Translations under genes and position numbers: made by a program
Origin: SAR202 cluster bacterium
GTDB lineage: Bacteria > Chloroflexota > Dehalococcoidia > Lucifugimonadales > UBA3495
Assembly (NCBI GenBank): GCA_016872385.1
Contig: VGZV01000027.1
Span: forward strand, 1-37,716
DNA length: 37,716 bases
Direction of reading: 5' to 3'
In this document: piece by piece, positions 1 to 6,784 of the stretch
Layout of the letters: every line of letters starts with the position of its first letter
How positions within the stretch are numbered: the first letter of the stretch is position 1
The notes under the pieces: model-generated
The model's database searches: none
What the model was told of the DNA's origin: nothing
The model's input: only the letters and a program-made list of their open reading frames with translations

Positions 1-7
1 TTGGGAT

Positions 8-73
8 AGAGACGGGGCGACCATGCTGAGCTACGGTCTTCCAACCCAGGGTGAATCGGTCTACCCCGCCTCT
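8..73. other. Structured RNA candidate (interrupted long stem) at the window edge
   Basis: Positions 8-22 pair with 58-73 as AGAG/CTCT, CGGGG/CCCCG and GACC/GGTC. That gives 13 base pairs broken only by one- or two-base internal loops, closing a 35-nt loop. The segment lies downstream of the minus-strand flippase gene and is not explained by any reading frame. It could be a small RNA, the end of a transcript from outside the window, or part of a mobile element. I cannot match it to a known RNA family. Confidence 0.3.
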
Positions 74-146
74 GATGAAACCTTCGCTTGATTCTAATCT
101 CCCGCTGGCAAGATACAAGGGTGAGCGGCTTTCGGCTGAAGGACCG

Positions 147-179
147 CTCGTGGTGAGCCTGTCGAACCACGAGCGGCAC
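147..179. repeat. Palindromic repeat, conserved-loop family
   Basis: The arms CTCGTGGT and ACCACGAG flank the loop GAGCCTGTCGA. The same module recurs at about 13437, 14277, 18354, 29092 and 34115. It lies in the non-coding stretch 1-223, downstream of the flippase-like gene, where apart from the structured segment at 8-73 nothing else was seen. Confidence 0.75.
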
Positions 180-223
180 TAAGCACACAAGCTCTCAGTG
201 TACGAGGCAAGGCAGCCCAGCCG

Positions 224-1186
224 CTATATACCAGGGCTGGGGGATACTTCTGCCACTGGCCTGGGCCGCCGCCAGCGCCAGCAGACCAGTGCCGCCAGGC
301 CAATGACCACCGCAAACCACAGGGTGGCCAGCCGCACCAGCAGGGTGGCCGCCGCGGCGGGGCCTCGGGATACGCCCGCCTGCTGCAGCAAGGCTACCAT
401 ACTTCCCTCAGTCCCCACCAGACCGCCGGGCAGCGTGCTGATGGCCCCCACCAGGGTGGCGGCGGCGTAGATGGGCACGGCCTGCAGCACAGAAATCTCG
501 GCATCCAGGCCCCGAAGAATTACCCACAGCGCTAGGCCCTCGCTGCACCAGGCCAGCAAGGCCAGCAGCAGGGCAACAGCCAAAGGACGGAAGCCCAGCA
601 GGCGGCGCATCCCTTCCTGGGACTCGCGGACGGCCTGGCCCCAGCGGCGCACCAAAGGCAGGTCCAGCAGCCGGTCGCCGCGCCGCCAGAACACCAGCAG
701 GGCCGCGACGGCGCACAGCAGCAGCACCGACAGCAGTACCAATGACACGAGCAACGGCAGTTGCTGGGAAGCGGGCAGTGCCAGTCCTGCCATGCCCACC
801 AGGGCCACCGCAATAACATCGGTGAAGCGTTCCATCAACACCACCGGCGCAGAAAGGGTCACCGGCACACCGGAACGGTCCCGCAGCAAGTAGCTTTTCA
901 CCAGTTCGCCCAGCTTGCCGGGAGTAATGGACAGGGCCAGCCCACCCAGAAAGACCAGCGCGCTGACCGGCACAGGGACCGGAATGGACAGGGTGCGCAG
1001 GTAAAACTGCCAGCGCAGGAAGCGCAGCAAGTAGTTGATGGCCGCCAGCCCCAGGGCAACGGCCAGGTACGGCAGCGGGAACCGGGTCACCCGGCCCGCC
1101 AAATCGCGCAAGTCCCCGTAGGCAGCCAGGCCCACAAAGACCAGCACTGCCAGCCCGGCCAGCAGCAGCCACCGTCGCCCGTTCAA
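224..1186 (-). CDS. Flippase-like integral membrane protein (LPG synthase TM / UPF0104 family)
   Basis: 320 residues, almost entirely hydrophobic, with roughly eight membrane segments and the family pattern SITPGKLGELVKSYLL near residues 90-105 and TLPGGLVGTEG near 253-263. Members of this family (the membrane half of lysylphosphatidylglycerol synthases, TIGR00374-like) are thought to move lipids or lipid-linked substrates across the membrane; no soluble aminoacyl-transferase domain is present here. The frame opens with TTG at 1186, with GGGAG about ten bases upstream, seven bases after the larB stop, so the two genes are probably cotranscribed. No substrate can be read from the sequence. Family call is firm, role is not. 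Confidence 0.8.
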   Translation of the reverse strand: MNGRRWLLLAGLAVLVFVGLAAYGDLRDLAGRVTRFPLPYLAVALGLAAINYLLRFLRWQFYLRTLSIPVPVPVSALVFLGGLALSITPGKLGELVKSYLLRDRSGVPVTLSAPVVLMERFTDVIAVALVGMAGLALPASQQLPLLVSLVLLSVLLLCAVAALLVFWRRGDRLLDLPLVRRWGQAVRESQEGMRRLLGFRPLAVALLLALLAWCSEGLALWVILRGLDAEISVLQAVPIYAAATLVGAISTLPGGLVGTEGSMVALLQQAGVSRGPAAAATLLVRLATLWFAVVIGLAALVCWRWRRPRPVAEVSPSPGI

Positions 1187-1193
1187 AACTGGG

Positions 1194-1943
1194 CTACTCC
1201 CGCCGGTTTATCTGGGCCGCCAGATAGCCCGCGCCAAAGCCGTTGTCAATGTTGACCACCGCCACGCCGGGGGCGCAGCTATTCAGCATCCCCAGCAGGG
1301 CGGCCATGCCTTCAAAGCTGGCCCCATAGCCCACGCTGGTGGGCACCGCCACCACCGGCACCGAGACCAGTCCCGCCACCACGCTGGTCAAGGCGGCTTC
1401 CATGCCCGCCACCGTTACTATCACCCTGGCCTGCTGCAAGGCGGGCAGCGCATCCAGCAGGCGGTGCAGGCCCGCCACGCCCACGTCGTACCGGCGCTCC
1501 ACCTTGCTGCCCATGACCTCGGCGGTGACTGCCGCTTCCTCTGCCACGGGCAGGTCGGCGGTGCCGCCGGTCAGCACCAGCACGCCTTCGCGCAGCTCCT
1601 GGCTGGCAGCATCTGGCACAACGATGGTGCGGGCCACCGGGTGAAATACGGCCTGGGGAGCGTGCTGGAGAACCAAGTCGTAAGCGGCAGGCTCGGCGCG
1701 AGTCACCAGCACGGCGTGGCCCCGGCCCGCCAGGGCCGCCACAATTTTTGAGACCTGCTCCGGCGTTTTGCCCCGGCCCAGCACCACTTCCGGCGCGCCG
1801 GTGCGCAACGGCCGGTGGTGGTCCAGCTTGGCAAAACCCAGGTCCTGGTAAGGCAGGTCGCGCAGCAGTTGCAGCGCCTGGTCCACGCTCAGGTCGCCGG
1901 CTTGCAGCGCCTCCAGATGCTGGCGCAAATCAGCGGGAGTCAT
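1194..1943 (-). CDS. larB: LarB-like pyridinium-3,5-biscarboxylic acid mononucleotide synthase
   Basis: 249 residues. LarB carboxylates the pyridinium ring of nicotinic acid adenine dinucleotide and releases AMP, the first step towards the nickel-pincer nucleotide cofactor of lactate racemase-type enzymes. The C-terminal half (about residues 120-245) is the PurE/AIR-carboxylase-like domain, with GGTADLPVAEEAAVTAE and, near the end, VPTSVGYGASFEG and NIDNGFGAGYLA, all typical of LarB. It starts with ATG at 1943 and has no clear ribosome binding site: only 18 bases separate the start from a long tandem repeat. The partners larC and larE are not in the window, so they must lie elsewhere or the pathway is incomplete. 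The downstream flippase-like gene follows after seven bases. Confidence 0.88.
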   Translation of the reverse strand: MTPADLRQHLEALQAGDLSVDQALQLLRDLPYQDLGFAKLDHHRPLRTGAPEVVLGRGKTPEQVSKIVAALAGRGHAVLVTRAEPAAYDLVLQHAPQAVFHPVARTIVVPDAASQELREGVLVLTGGTADLPVAEEAAVTAEVMGSKVERRYDVGVAGLHRLLDALPALQQARVIVTVAGMEAALTSVVAGLVSVPVVAVPTSVGYGASFEGMAALLGMLNSCAPGVAVVNIDNGFGAGYLAAQINRRE

Positions 1944-1947
1944 TTAC

Positions 1948-2087
1948 AGTCATCAGCCATCAGTAGTCAGTCATCAGTAGTCAGTCATCAGTAGTCAGTC
2001 ATCAGTAGTCAGTCATCAGTAGTCAGTCATCAGTAGTCAGTCATCAGTAGTCAGTCATCAGTAGTCAGTCATCAGTAGTCAGTCATC
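1948..2087. repeat. Heptamer array: nine perfect 14-bp tandem copies upstream of larB
   Basis: From 1962 to 2087 the unit AGTAGTCAGTCATC is repeated nine times without error. Each unit is two heptamers, and two further heptamers in phase (1948-1961) bring the run to 20. The array ends 5 bp before the larB start codon side (larB starts at 1943, transcribed leftwards), so it occupies the larB 5' leader or promoter region. The rest of the gap to 2250 holds only a possible gene remnant. Confidence 0.97.
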
Positions 2088-2163
2088 AGCTTTGTTTGGA
2101 TGATACGGGGGCTGCCGCGAGTAAGTCAAGGAAGAGGCCTCCTGCACCTGCCCACTGCCCCTG

Positions 2164-2238
2164 GTGACGGACATGGTGGTGGAGGATGCTAAGGAATTCC
2201 TGGACGACGCAGCCCAGATGACGGAACAGCGACGATGA
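2164..2238 (+). pseudogene. Possible C-terminal gene remnant
   Basis: A short open frame from GTG 2164 to TGA 2238 encodes 24 residues with a natural acidic helix composition (VEDAKEFLDDAAQMTEQRR). It has no upstream domain and no ribosome binding site. It could be the tail of a decayed gene, for example the 3' end of an antitoxin-like or regulatory protein, but no family can be named and chance is possible. Confidence 0.2.
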
Positions 2239-2250
2239 CATGTAGTGTAA

Positions 2251-2679
2251 TCATCTCAACCCTCTGGAACGTCGCCGAAGGTCTTCCAACTCGTCGGTTT
2301 TGACCTCATAGGATATCGCTATGTCAATCACATCGTTCAGAGTAGCCTCTACCCCTGACTCCATTTTTTCATCCAAGAAGCCTCTCAGTATTGGAACTAC
2401 GTAATCGCGTATCAAATGCTCCTGGTTTTTCTTTGACACATAGCGTCTCAAACTAGTTACAGCCTCAAGGTCGTTCCGGATTCGCTCGGCCCTCAGCGTA
2501 CTTTTATCTTTTCCCAGTTCACTCAAATGTCTGGCCAGCACTGCGCGCTTTTCGTGAAATTGTAGGTCCGATAGAGCTTTCATTTGGCGGTCTGACTTCC
2601 AAGCAATCCAGACTGCAAGGACCGAGATTACTAAGGACAAAAGACCCAGTACTAGTGCGAAGTAATCCATCAGGCTCAT
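2251..2679 (-). CDS. Membrane-anchored protein of unknown function
   Basis: 142 residues. One hydrophobic segment (about residues 6-27) is followed by a long charged, helix-rich region (residues 28-142) with many Lys, Arg, Glu and Asp, which is probably cytoplasmic. I do not recognise the family. The ATG at 2679 has GGAGAG about eleven bases upstream; a second Met at codon 4 is an alternative start. AT content is visibly higher than in the neighbours (codons such as ATA, TTA and CTA are frequent), which hints at a recent arrival or weak selection. It stands alone between the larB repeat array and another small membrane protein. Confidence 0.6.
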   Translation of the reverse strand: MSLMDYFALVLGLLSLVISVLAVWIAWKSDRQMKALSDLQFHEKRAVLARHLSELGKDKSTLRAERIRNDLEAVTSLRRYVSKKNQEHLIRDYVVPILRGFLDEKMESGVEATLNDVIDIAISYEVKTDELEDLRRRSRGLR

Positions 2680-2776
2680 CAGCAGACCCGCTCTCCTTAT
2701 GGAGTCATTGAGTCCGATTCGCTAGGCACAATGTGAGTTTGCAGCACGTTTCCAATTATCAGTCAGGCCCAGGTTT

Positions 2777-3127
2777 TCAGCGCCGCATCTTAATCAGCGC
2801 GAACATAGCCCCCAGAGTGCCCATGCTGCCGGTGTAAAGGGTAAATACCACCACCCCTATCCACAACAACAGAAACATCCGGTGGCTCAGGTCCACAAAG
2901 TTCATCAATACCAGGGCCGCCGCCGCGGCAAAGAGCAGCGCCACCAAACTTAGCAGCGCCCCAAACTTAACTCCCTTGGAAGCATAAGTGCCCGGCAGGT
3001 CTGCGGCAAAGCGGATGCCGAAGTACCCGCCTATAAACGGGCCAAAGGGAATGCCCACCAGGTGCACCAGGGGAATCAGCGCCAGCCCCAGCATAATGCC
3101 AAAGGCTGCCAGCACCGCTTTAATCAT
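2777..3127 (-). CDS. Small integral membrane protein, unknown function
   Basis: 116 residues with about three to four membrane segments (roughly 3-22, 26-42, 52-73 and 84-108) and a basic C-terminal tail, KMRR. The Gly/Phe-rich turn between the first two segments (GIPFGPFIGGYFGIRFA) is the only distinctive feature. The start at 3127 is preferred over ATG 3166, because AGGGAG lies nine bases before 3127 and the extra 13 residues are not membrane-like. The family resembles uncharacterised small archaeal and bacterial membrane proteins (DUF5518-like), but I cannot confirm that. No operon partner is evident. Confidence 0.6.
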   Translation of the reverse strand: MIKAVLAAFGIMLGLALIPLVHLVGIPFGPFIGGYFGIRFAADLPGTYASKGVKFGALLSLVALLFAAAAALVLMNFVDLSHRMFLLLWIGVVVFTLYTGSMGTLGAMFALIKMRR

Positions 3128-3244
3128 GAGGTCTTTCTCCCTGGTGAGTAGTATACTGGGCGCCACCGGCCCTGCCCTATTTTAACCCATTGCAAGGGCC
3201 GGGATTGCAGGAATGGTCCATAATGCTTCACTCCAGGGAGTCCT

Positions 3245-3326
3245 CCTTTCCCCTTGTGGGAGAGGACAGAGGTGAGTCCCGATGGAATCGGGATCATCCC
3301 AACCTTCTCCCGCAAGGGGAGAAGGA
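3245..3326. repeat. Nested palindromic repeat
   Basis: The arm at 3245-3262 (CCTTTCCCCTTGTGGGAG) pairs with 3308-3326 (CTCCCGCAAGGGGAGAAGG). Between them lies a second palindrome, TCCCGATGGAATCGGGA, at 3277-3293. A related TCCCGAT...ATCGGGA core occurs near 26966. This looks like a non-coding dispersed repeat upstream of the thioesterase gene. Confidence 0.7.
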
Positions 3327-3388
3327 ACTGCACCGCCACATTCGAGCAGACTCAGTATAAAAATCCCCAATCCCGGCAGGAAACAACA

Positions 3389-3823
<435 letters not shown>

Positions 3824-3853
3824 GGCCATAGTAGAGTAAACTAATCGGAAAAG

Positions 3854-3882
3854 TTGGAAATGGCTGGGCCGGATGGTATAAT
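3854..3882 (+). promoter_or_regulatory. Promoter of the Rrf2 regulator gene
   Basis: TTGGAA (3854-3859), a 17-bp spacer and a perfect TATAAT (3877-3882), with the extended -10 TGG in front. The start codon lies 34 bp further on. An imperfect inverted repeat AACT...AGTT (about 3839-3855) overlaps the -35 side and could be an autoregulatory operator; that part is a guess. Confidence 0.8.
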
Positions 3883-3916
3883 TTAGACGTTGTTTGTCCT
3901 CGCTGGAGGTGGTCTC

Positions 3917-4351
3917 ATGCGAGTCCCCATGAAAGTGGACTATGGGGTGCGGGCGTTGGTGGAATTGGCGTTGCACTACGGGCAGGGCCAGCTCCAGACC
4001 TCGGAGATTGCCGCCAAGCAGTCCATCCCGGAGGCGTACCTGGAACAGTTGATGACCACCCTGAACAAGATGGGCTTTGTGCGCTCCCGGCGCGGCCCTC
4101 AGGGCGGCCATTCCCTGGCTATGGTCCCCAGTGAGATTAACCTGAGTATGGTGATGAACAGCCTGGACGGCAGTTTCTCCCCCCTGGAGTGCATTACCTA
4201 CCCCAACGACTGCGTATTTGCGGACTCCTGCGCCCAGCAGGAAATCTGGCGGTCAGTGGACGAAGCCATCCAGGAAGTGCTGCGCAGCACCACCCTGGCG
4301 GACCTGGCCCAGCGGCAGAAGGTGCTGGCGGGCCACAGCGCGGCCCGCTGA
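3917..4351 (+). CDS. Rrf2-family transcriptional regulator, IscR/CymR type
   Basis: 144 residues, typical length for the family. The winged helix-turn-helix spans about residues 1-80 (MKVDYGVRALVELALHYG, then SIPEAYLEQLMTTLNKMGFV and SRRGPQGGHSLA). C92, C99 and C105 stand where IscR has C92, C98 and C104, so a Fe-S cluster or thiol sensor is plausible. Rrf2 members control Fe-S assembly (IscR), cysteine metabolism (CymR) or nitrite/NO response (NsrR). The next operon downstream contains a cysM-like gene, which favours a role in sulfur supply. The start ATG 3917 has GGAGGT six bases upstream; ATG 3929 is a possible alternative. Expression is from its own strong promoter. The family is certain, the regulon is inferred. 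Confidence 0.9.
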   Translation: MRVPMKVDYGVRALVELALHYGQGQLQTSEIAAKQSIPEAYLEQLMTTLNKMGFVRSRRGPQGGHSLAMVPSEINLSMVMNSLDGSFSPLECITYPNDCVFADSCAQQEIWRSVDEAIQEVLRSTTLADLAQRQKVLAGHSAAR

Positions 4352-4368
4352 GTTGTGATATTTGTTGC

Positions 4369-4397
4369 TTGACAAGGAATACCGGCGGGGCTAGACT
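4369..4397 (+). promoter_or_regulatory. Promoter of the cysteine leader / moeB / cysM operon
   Basis: A perfect TTGACA (4369-4374), a 17-bp spacer and TAGACT (4392-4397). Transcription should begin near 4404, only about four bases before the leader-peptide ATG. It lies 18 bp after the Rrf2 gene stop, so the operon has its own control. Confidence 0.82.
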
Positions 4398-4407
4398 CGG
4401 TTCACGT

Positions 4408-4461
4408 ATGCAAGTGATTAGATTGTTGATTCGGCGCACCTGCACCTGTCTCCCTACATAG
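4408..4461 (+). CDS. Cysteine leader peptide (regulatory uORF)
   Basis: A 17-codon frame, ATG 4408 to TAG 4459-4461, reading MQVIRLLIRRTCTCLPT. Cys codons are 12 (TGC, 4441-4443) and 14 (TGT, 4447-4449). The predicted transcript start is about four bases upstream, so translation would be leaderless or nearly so. The first Cys codon sits inside attenuator segment 1, and the stop codon ends on the first base of segment 2. That is the placement expected if ribosome stalling at Cys codons decides which RNA hairpin forms. The peptide itself probably has no function. The frame alone could be chance, but the combination with promoter, pairing segments and terminator makes a regulatory role likely. 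Confidence 0.75.
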   Translation: MQVIRLLIRRTCTCLPT

Positions 4462-4543
4462 GGTGCAGGTATTAGACCCGGTTGTCTTGAAGCCTGCGCC
4501 CACCCAGAGAGGGTGACTCCCTGCGGGGAGGCGCAGGTTTTTT
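4438..4543 (+). terminator. Four-segment transcription attenuator with intrinsic terminator
   Basis: Segment 1, ACCTGCACC (4438-4446), pairs perfectly with GGTGCAGGT (4462-4470). Segment 2, GGGTGCAGG (4461-4469), can instead pair along nine positions, one of them G-U, with segment 3, CCTGCGCCC (4493-4501). Segment 3 can instead pair with segment 4, GGCGCAGG (4530-4537), which is followed by six T (4538-4543), forming a rho-independent terminator. An inner AGGG/CCCT hairpin lies at 4510-4522. The moeB ribosome binding site follows at 4558-4563, beyond the terminator. Stalling on the Cys codons would free segment 2 for the antiterminator; full translation to the stop would mask segment 2 and allow termination. 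Confidence 0.78.
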
Positions 4544-4574
4544 CATGGTAAAAACCCCAGGAGGAAAAGGCATC

Positions 4575-5414
4575 ATGACCCAGCAGCCAGTGGCTTTCAC
4601 GCCGGAACAAGTAAAACGGTACAGCCGCCACATCATCATGGGAGACGTGGGCAGCAGGGGACAGCGCAAGCTGCTCCAGTCCAAGGCGTTGATTATCGGC
4701 GCTGGCGGGCTGGGGTCGCCTTCCGCCGTATATCTGGCCCTGGCCGGAGTCGGAACCATCGGCATTGTGGACTTCGACGTGGTGGAGTTGTCCAACCTGC
4801 AGCGCCAAATTCTGCACCACACCCCGGACGTGGGGCGGCCCAAGGTGCAGTCGGCCAAGGACAATATCCTGGCCTACAACCCCGGCGTCAACGTAGTGCT
4901 CCACGAGGCCCGGCTGGAATCGGACAACGCCATGGAAATCATCAGCCAGTACGACCTGGTGATTAACGGCGCGGACAACTTTGCCACCCGCTACCTGGTC
5001 AACGACGCCTGCTATCTGCTGAACAAGCCCCTGGTGGACGGCAGCATCCTCATCTTCGACGGACAGGCCACGGTATTTGTGCCTGGGAAAGGCTGCTACC
5101 GCTGCTTATTCCCGTCGCCGCCGCCGCCGGGCATGGTGCCCAACTGCGCCGAGGCTGGCGTGCTGGGGTCCCTCACCGGCCTGGTGGGCAGCATCCAGGC
5201 TACTGAGGCGATGAAATACTTGATGGGCATCGGCGAGAATTTGACCTCCCGCCTGCTGCTCATTGACGCCCTGAGCATGACCTTCCGCGAGGTCAAACTC
5301 AAGCGCAACCCCAACTGCCCGCTGTGCGGTGACAACCCCACGGTCAAGCAGTTGATTGACTACGAGGTCTTCTGCGGCGTGGCCGCCCCGGAGACGGTAG
5401 GCAGCGCCCACTAA
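4575..5414 (+). CDS. moeB: MoeB/ThiF-type adenylyltransferase (sulfur-carrier activating enzyme)
   Basis: 279 residues. Such E1-like enzymes adenylate the C-terminal Gly-Gly of small sulfur carriers (MoaD, ThiS or CysO) so that sulfur can be loaded as a thiocarboxylate. Visible are the nucleotide motif GAGGLG (42-47), the Arg finger in NLQRQ (R77), the zinc pairs C174/C177 and C248/C251, and the conserved Cys at 191 in PNCAEAGVLG. There is no C-terminal rhodanese domain, unlike MoeZ. ATG 4575 is chosen because AGGAGG lies at 4558-4563; ATG 4545 abuts the terminator T-run and has no ribosome binding site. A cysM-like gene follows 160 bp later, and the cysteine attenuator precedes it, so it probably serves cysteine synthesis, though molybdopterin or thiamine roles remain possible. 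Confidence 0.88.
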   Translation: MTQQPVAFTPEQVKRYSRHIIMGDVGSRGQRKLLQSKALIIGAGGLGSPSAVYLALAGVGTIGIVDFDVVELSNLQRQILHHTPDVGRPKVQSAKDNILAYNPGVNVVLHEARLESDNAMEIISQYDLVINGADNFATRYLVNDACYLLNKPLVDGSILIFDGQATVFVPGKGCYRCLFPSPPPPGMVPNCAEAGVLGSLTGLVGSIQATEAMKYLMGIGENLTSRLLLIDALSMTFREVKLKRNPNCPLCGDNPTVKQLIDYEVFCGVAAPETVGSAH

Positions 5415-5454
5415 GGCATTGACCGCAGCGGCCCTTGGTAAACCGGGGTACTTA

Positions 5455-5501
5455 CAGGCGCTCTAGAGCCAGGGGTCTCTGCACACCAACTAGGGCGCTG
5501 G
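5455..5501 (+). other. Intercistronic stem-loop between moeB and cysM
   Basis: CAGGCGCTCTAG (5455-5466) pairs with CTAGGGCGCTGG (5490-5501) at eleven of twelve positions, counting two G-U pairs, with a 23-nt loop. There is no T-run. It may stabilise or process the mRNA between the two genes; no separate promoter for cysM is evident in the 160-bp gap. Confidence 0.5.
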
Positions 5502-5574
5502 CAGCAAAAGCCCGGCCAAATCCTGGCAACAAAATGACGAAACAGGCTGATACGGTCAACGAAAGACGGGGGCT

Positions 5575-6525
5575 ATGGTTACAAGGCTAAGGTACAAGGG
5601 TGTCCTGGCAGCCATCGGCAACACCCCGCTGATTGAGTTGCAGCGGATGAGCCCCAAGCCCGGGGTCCACATCTACGCCAAACTGGAGGGCCAGAACCCC
5701 ACCGGCAGCGTAAAAGACCGCATTGCCTTGAAGATGATTGAGAAGGCGGAGCAGGACGGGGAGATTTCTCCCGTCCGCACCATTCTGGAACCCACCAGCG
5801 GCAACACAGGCATCGCCCTCGCCCTCATTGGCCGCCTCAAGGGCTATAAGGTTTCGGTGGTGATGCCGGAGAACGTGAGCAAGGAACGCTCGGAACTGCT
5901 CTACGCCTACGGCGCAGACATCATTTTCTCCGAAGGCTCCCAGGGCACCAACGGCTCCATTGAGCTGGCGCGCTCCCTGGTGGATAAAAACCCCCACGAC
6001 TACCTGATGCTGTACCAGTACGGCAACAGCGCCAACCCAGGCGCCCACTACGAGACTACCGGGCAGGAAATTGTGGAGGCGCTGCCGGAAGTCAGCATGT
6101 TTGTGGCCGGCCTGGGCACCGGCGGCACCCTGATGGGCGTGGGCCGGCGTCTGAAGGAGCACAACCCCGATGTGAAAGTGGTGGCTGTGGCCCCGGAACT
6201 GGACGACATGATTTCCGGGCTGCGGCGGCTGGAGGACGGTTTCATTCCGCCCATTCTGGACCTGAACCTGCTGGACGCCCGCATCTTGGTCAGCAGCTTC
6301 AGCGCCTTCCGCACCACCAAGGAACTGCTGCACAAGGAAGGCATCTTTGCCGGAATTTCTTCTGGTTCGGTAGTCGATGCCGCCATCAAGCAAGCCGAGC
6401 GGCTGGAGCACGGCGACATTGTGTGCCTGCTGGCCGATGGCGGCTGGAAGTACCTGAGCACCAGCTTGTGGACCAAGGACTACGAAGAACTGGCAAAGAC
6501 TTCCCAGGGCAAAATCTGGTGGTAG
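5575..6525 (+). CDS. cysM: Cysteine synthase, CysM (O-phosphoserine/sulfur-carrier) type
   Basis: 316 residues, a PLP enzyme of fold type II. The PLP lysine is K47 in NPTGSVKDR; SGNTG (75-79) binds the substrate carboxylate, GTGGT (181-185) the phosphate, and S263 lies in ISSGS. Two features resemble mycobacterial CysM rather than CysK: the GLR stretch with R217, which aligns by eye with the Arg that recognises O-phosphoserine, and the C-terminal GWKYLST...GKIWW tail, similar to the aromatic-ended lid of that enzyme. Mycobacterial CysM takes sulfur from thiocarboxylated CysO charged by MoeZ; the adjacent moeB-like gene fits that scheme. CysO and Mec homologs are not in the window. Use of plain sulfide and O-acetylserine cannot be excluded. 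Confidence 0.88.
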   Translation: MVTRLRYKGVLAAIGNTPLIELQRMSPKPGVHIYAKLEGQNPTGSVKDRIALKMIEKAEQDGEISPVRTILEPTSGNTGIALALIGRLKGYKVSVVMPENVSKERSELLYAYGADIIFSEGSQGTNGSIELARSLVDKNPHDYLMLYQYGNSANPGAHYETTGQEIVEALPEVSMFVAGLGTGGTLMGVGRRLKEHNPDVKVVAVAPELDDMISGLRRLEDGFIPPILDLNLLDARILVSSFSAFRTTKELLHKEGIFAGISSGSVVDAAIKQAERLEHGDIVCLLADGGWKYLSTSLWTKDYEELAKTSQGKIWW

Positions 6526-6554
6526 GCGGAAATTAACAAACCCCTGGCATTCCA

Positions 6555-6580
6555 CAGGGGCGCACGGTTGTGCGCCCCTG
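6555..6580. terminator. Strong hairpin after cysM
   Basis: CAGGGGCGCAC, the loop GGTT, then GTGCGCCCCTG: a perfect 11-bp stem 30 bp after the cysM stop. It lacks a T-run on the plus strand, so termination may be rho-dependent or the stem may only protect the 3' end. Confidence 0.5.
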
Positions 6581-6648
6581 TCTGGCAACAGGCTCCGCCG
6601 GCCCGCAGAAAAAGCCGGGAAACGCGCCGCCGCCCAGAGTCGCAGAGG

Positions 6649-6677
6649 TTGAAACGGCCCATACCCAATGCTATACT
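6649..6677 (+). promoter_or_regulatory. Promoter of the nusA operon
   Basis: TTGAAA (6649-6654), a 17-bp spacer and TATACT (6672-6677) with the extended TGC. Transcription would begin near 6684, about 100 bases before nusA. Confidence 0.75.
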
Positions 6678-6706
6678 GACAGTTACAGGGTATTCTCCTT
6701 CATGTG

Positions 6707-6728
6707 AAAGCGGGGTTAATCCCGCTTT
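6707..6728 (+). other. 5' leader hairpin of nusA
   Basis: AAAGCGGG and CCCGCTTT form a perfect 8-bp stem around GTTAAT, followed by CTTGTT. It starts about 23 nt from the predicted transcript start. It could be a weak attenuator or an RNA-stabilising 5' hairpin; NusA leaders are often autoregulated, but nothing here proves that. Confidence 0.5.
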
Positions 6729-6784
6729 CTTGTTGCAGAGGATAACCCAGTAGAGTGCATCGAATTATAACCAGGGGCCTAGCG

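Noticed and set aside
1..45. tRNA-like GTAGCTCAGC on the minus strand (about 25-36)
   Set aside because: The D-stem partner GAGC is missing and the gene would run out of the window; no anticodon or T-arm is visible.
1948..2087. CRISPR array from the regular repeats
   Set aside because: Units are 14 bp and directly adjacent with no spacers, and no cas genes are present.
4400..4575. T-box, SAM or TPP riboswitch in the moeB leader
   Set aside because: None of their conserved sequence elements is present; the Cys-codon ORF with alternative pairings explains the leader better.
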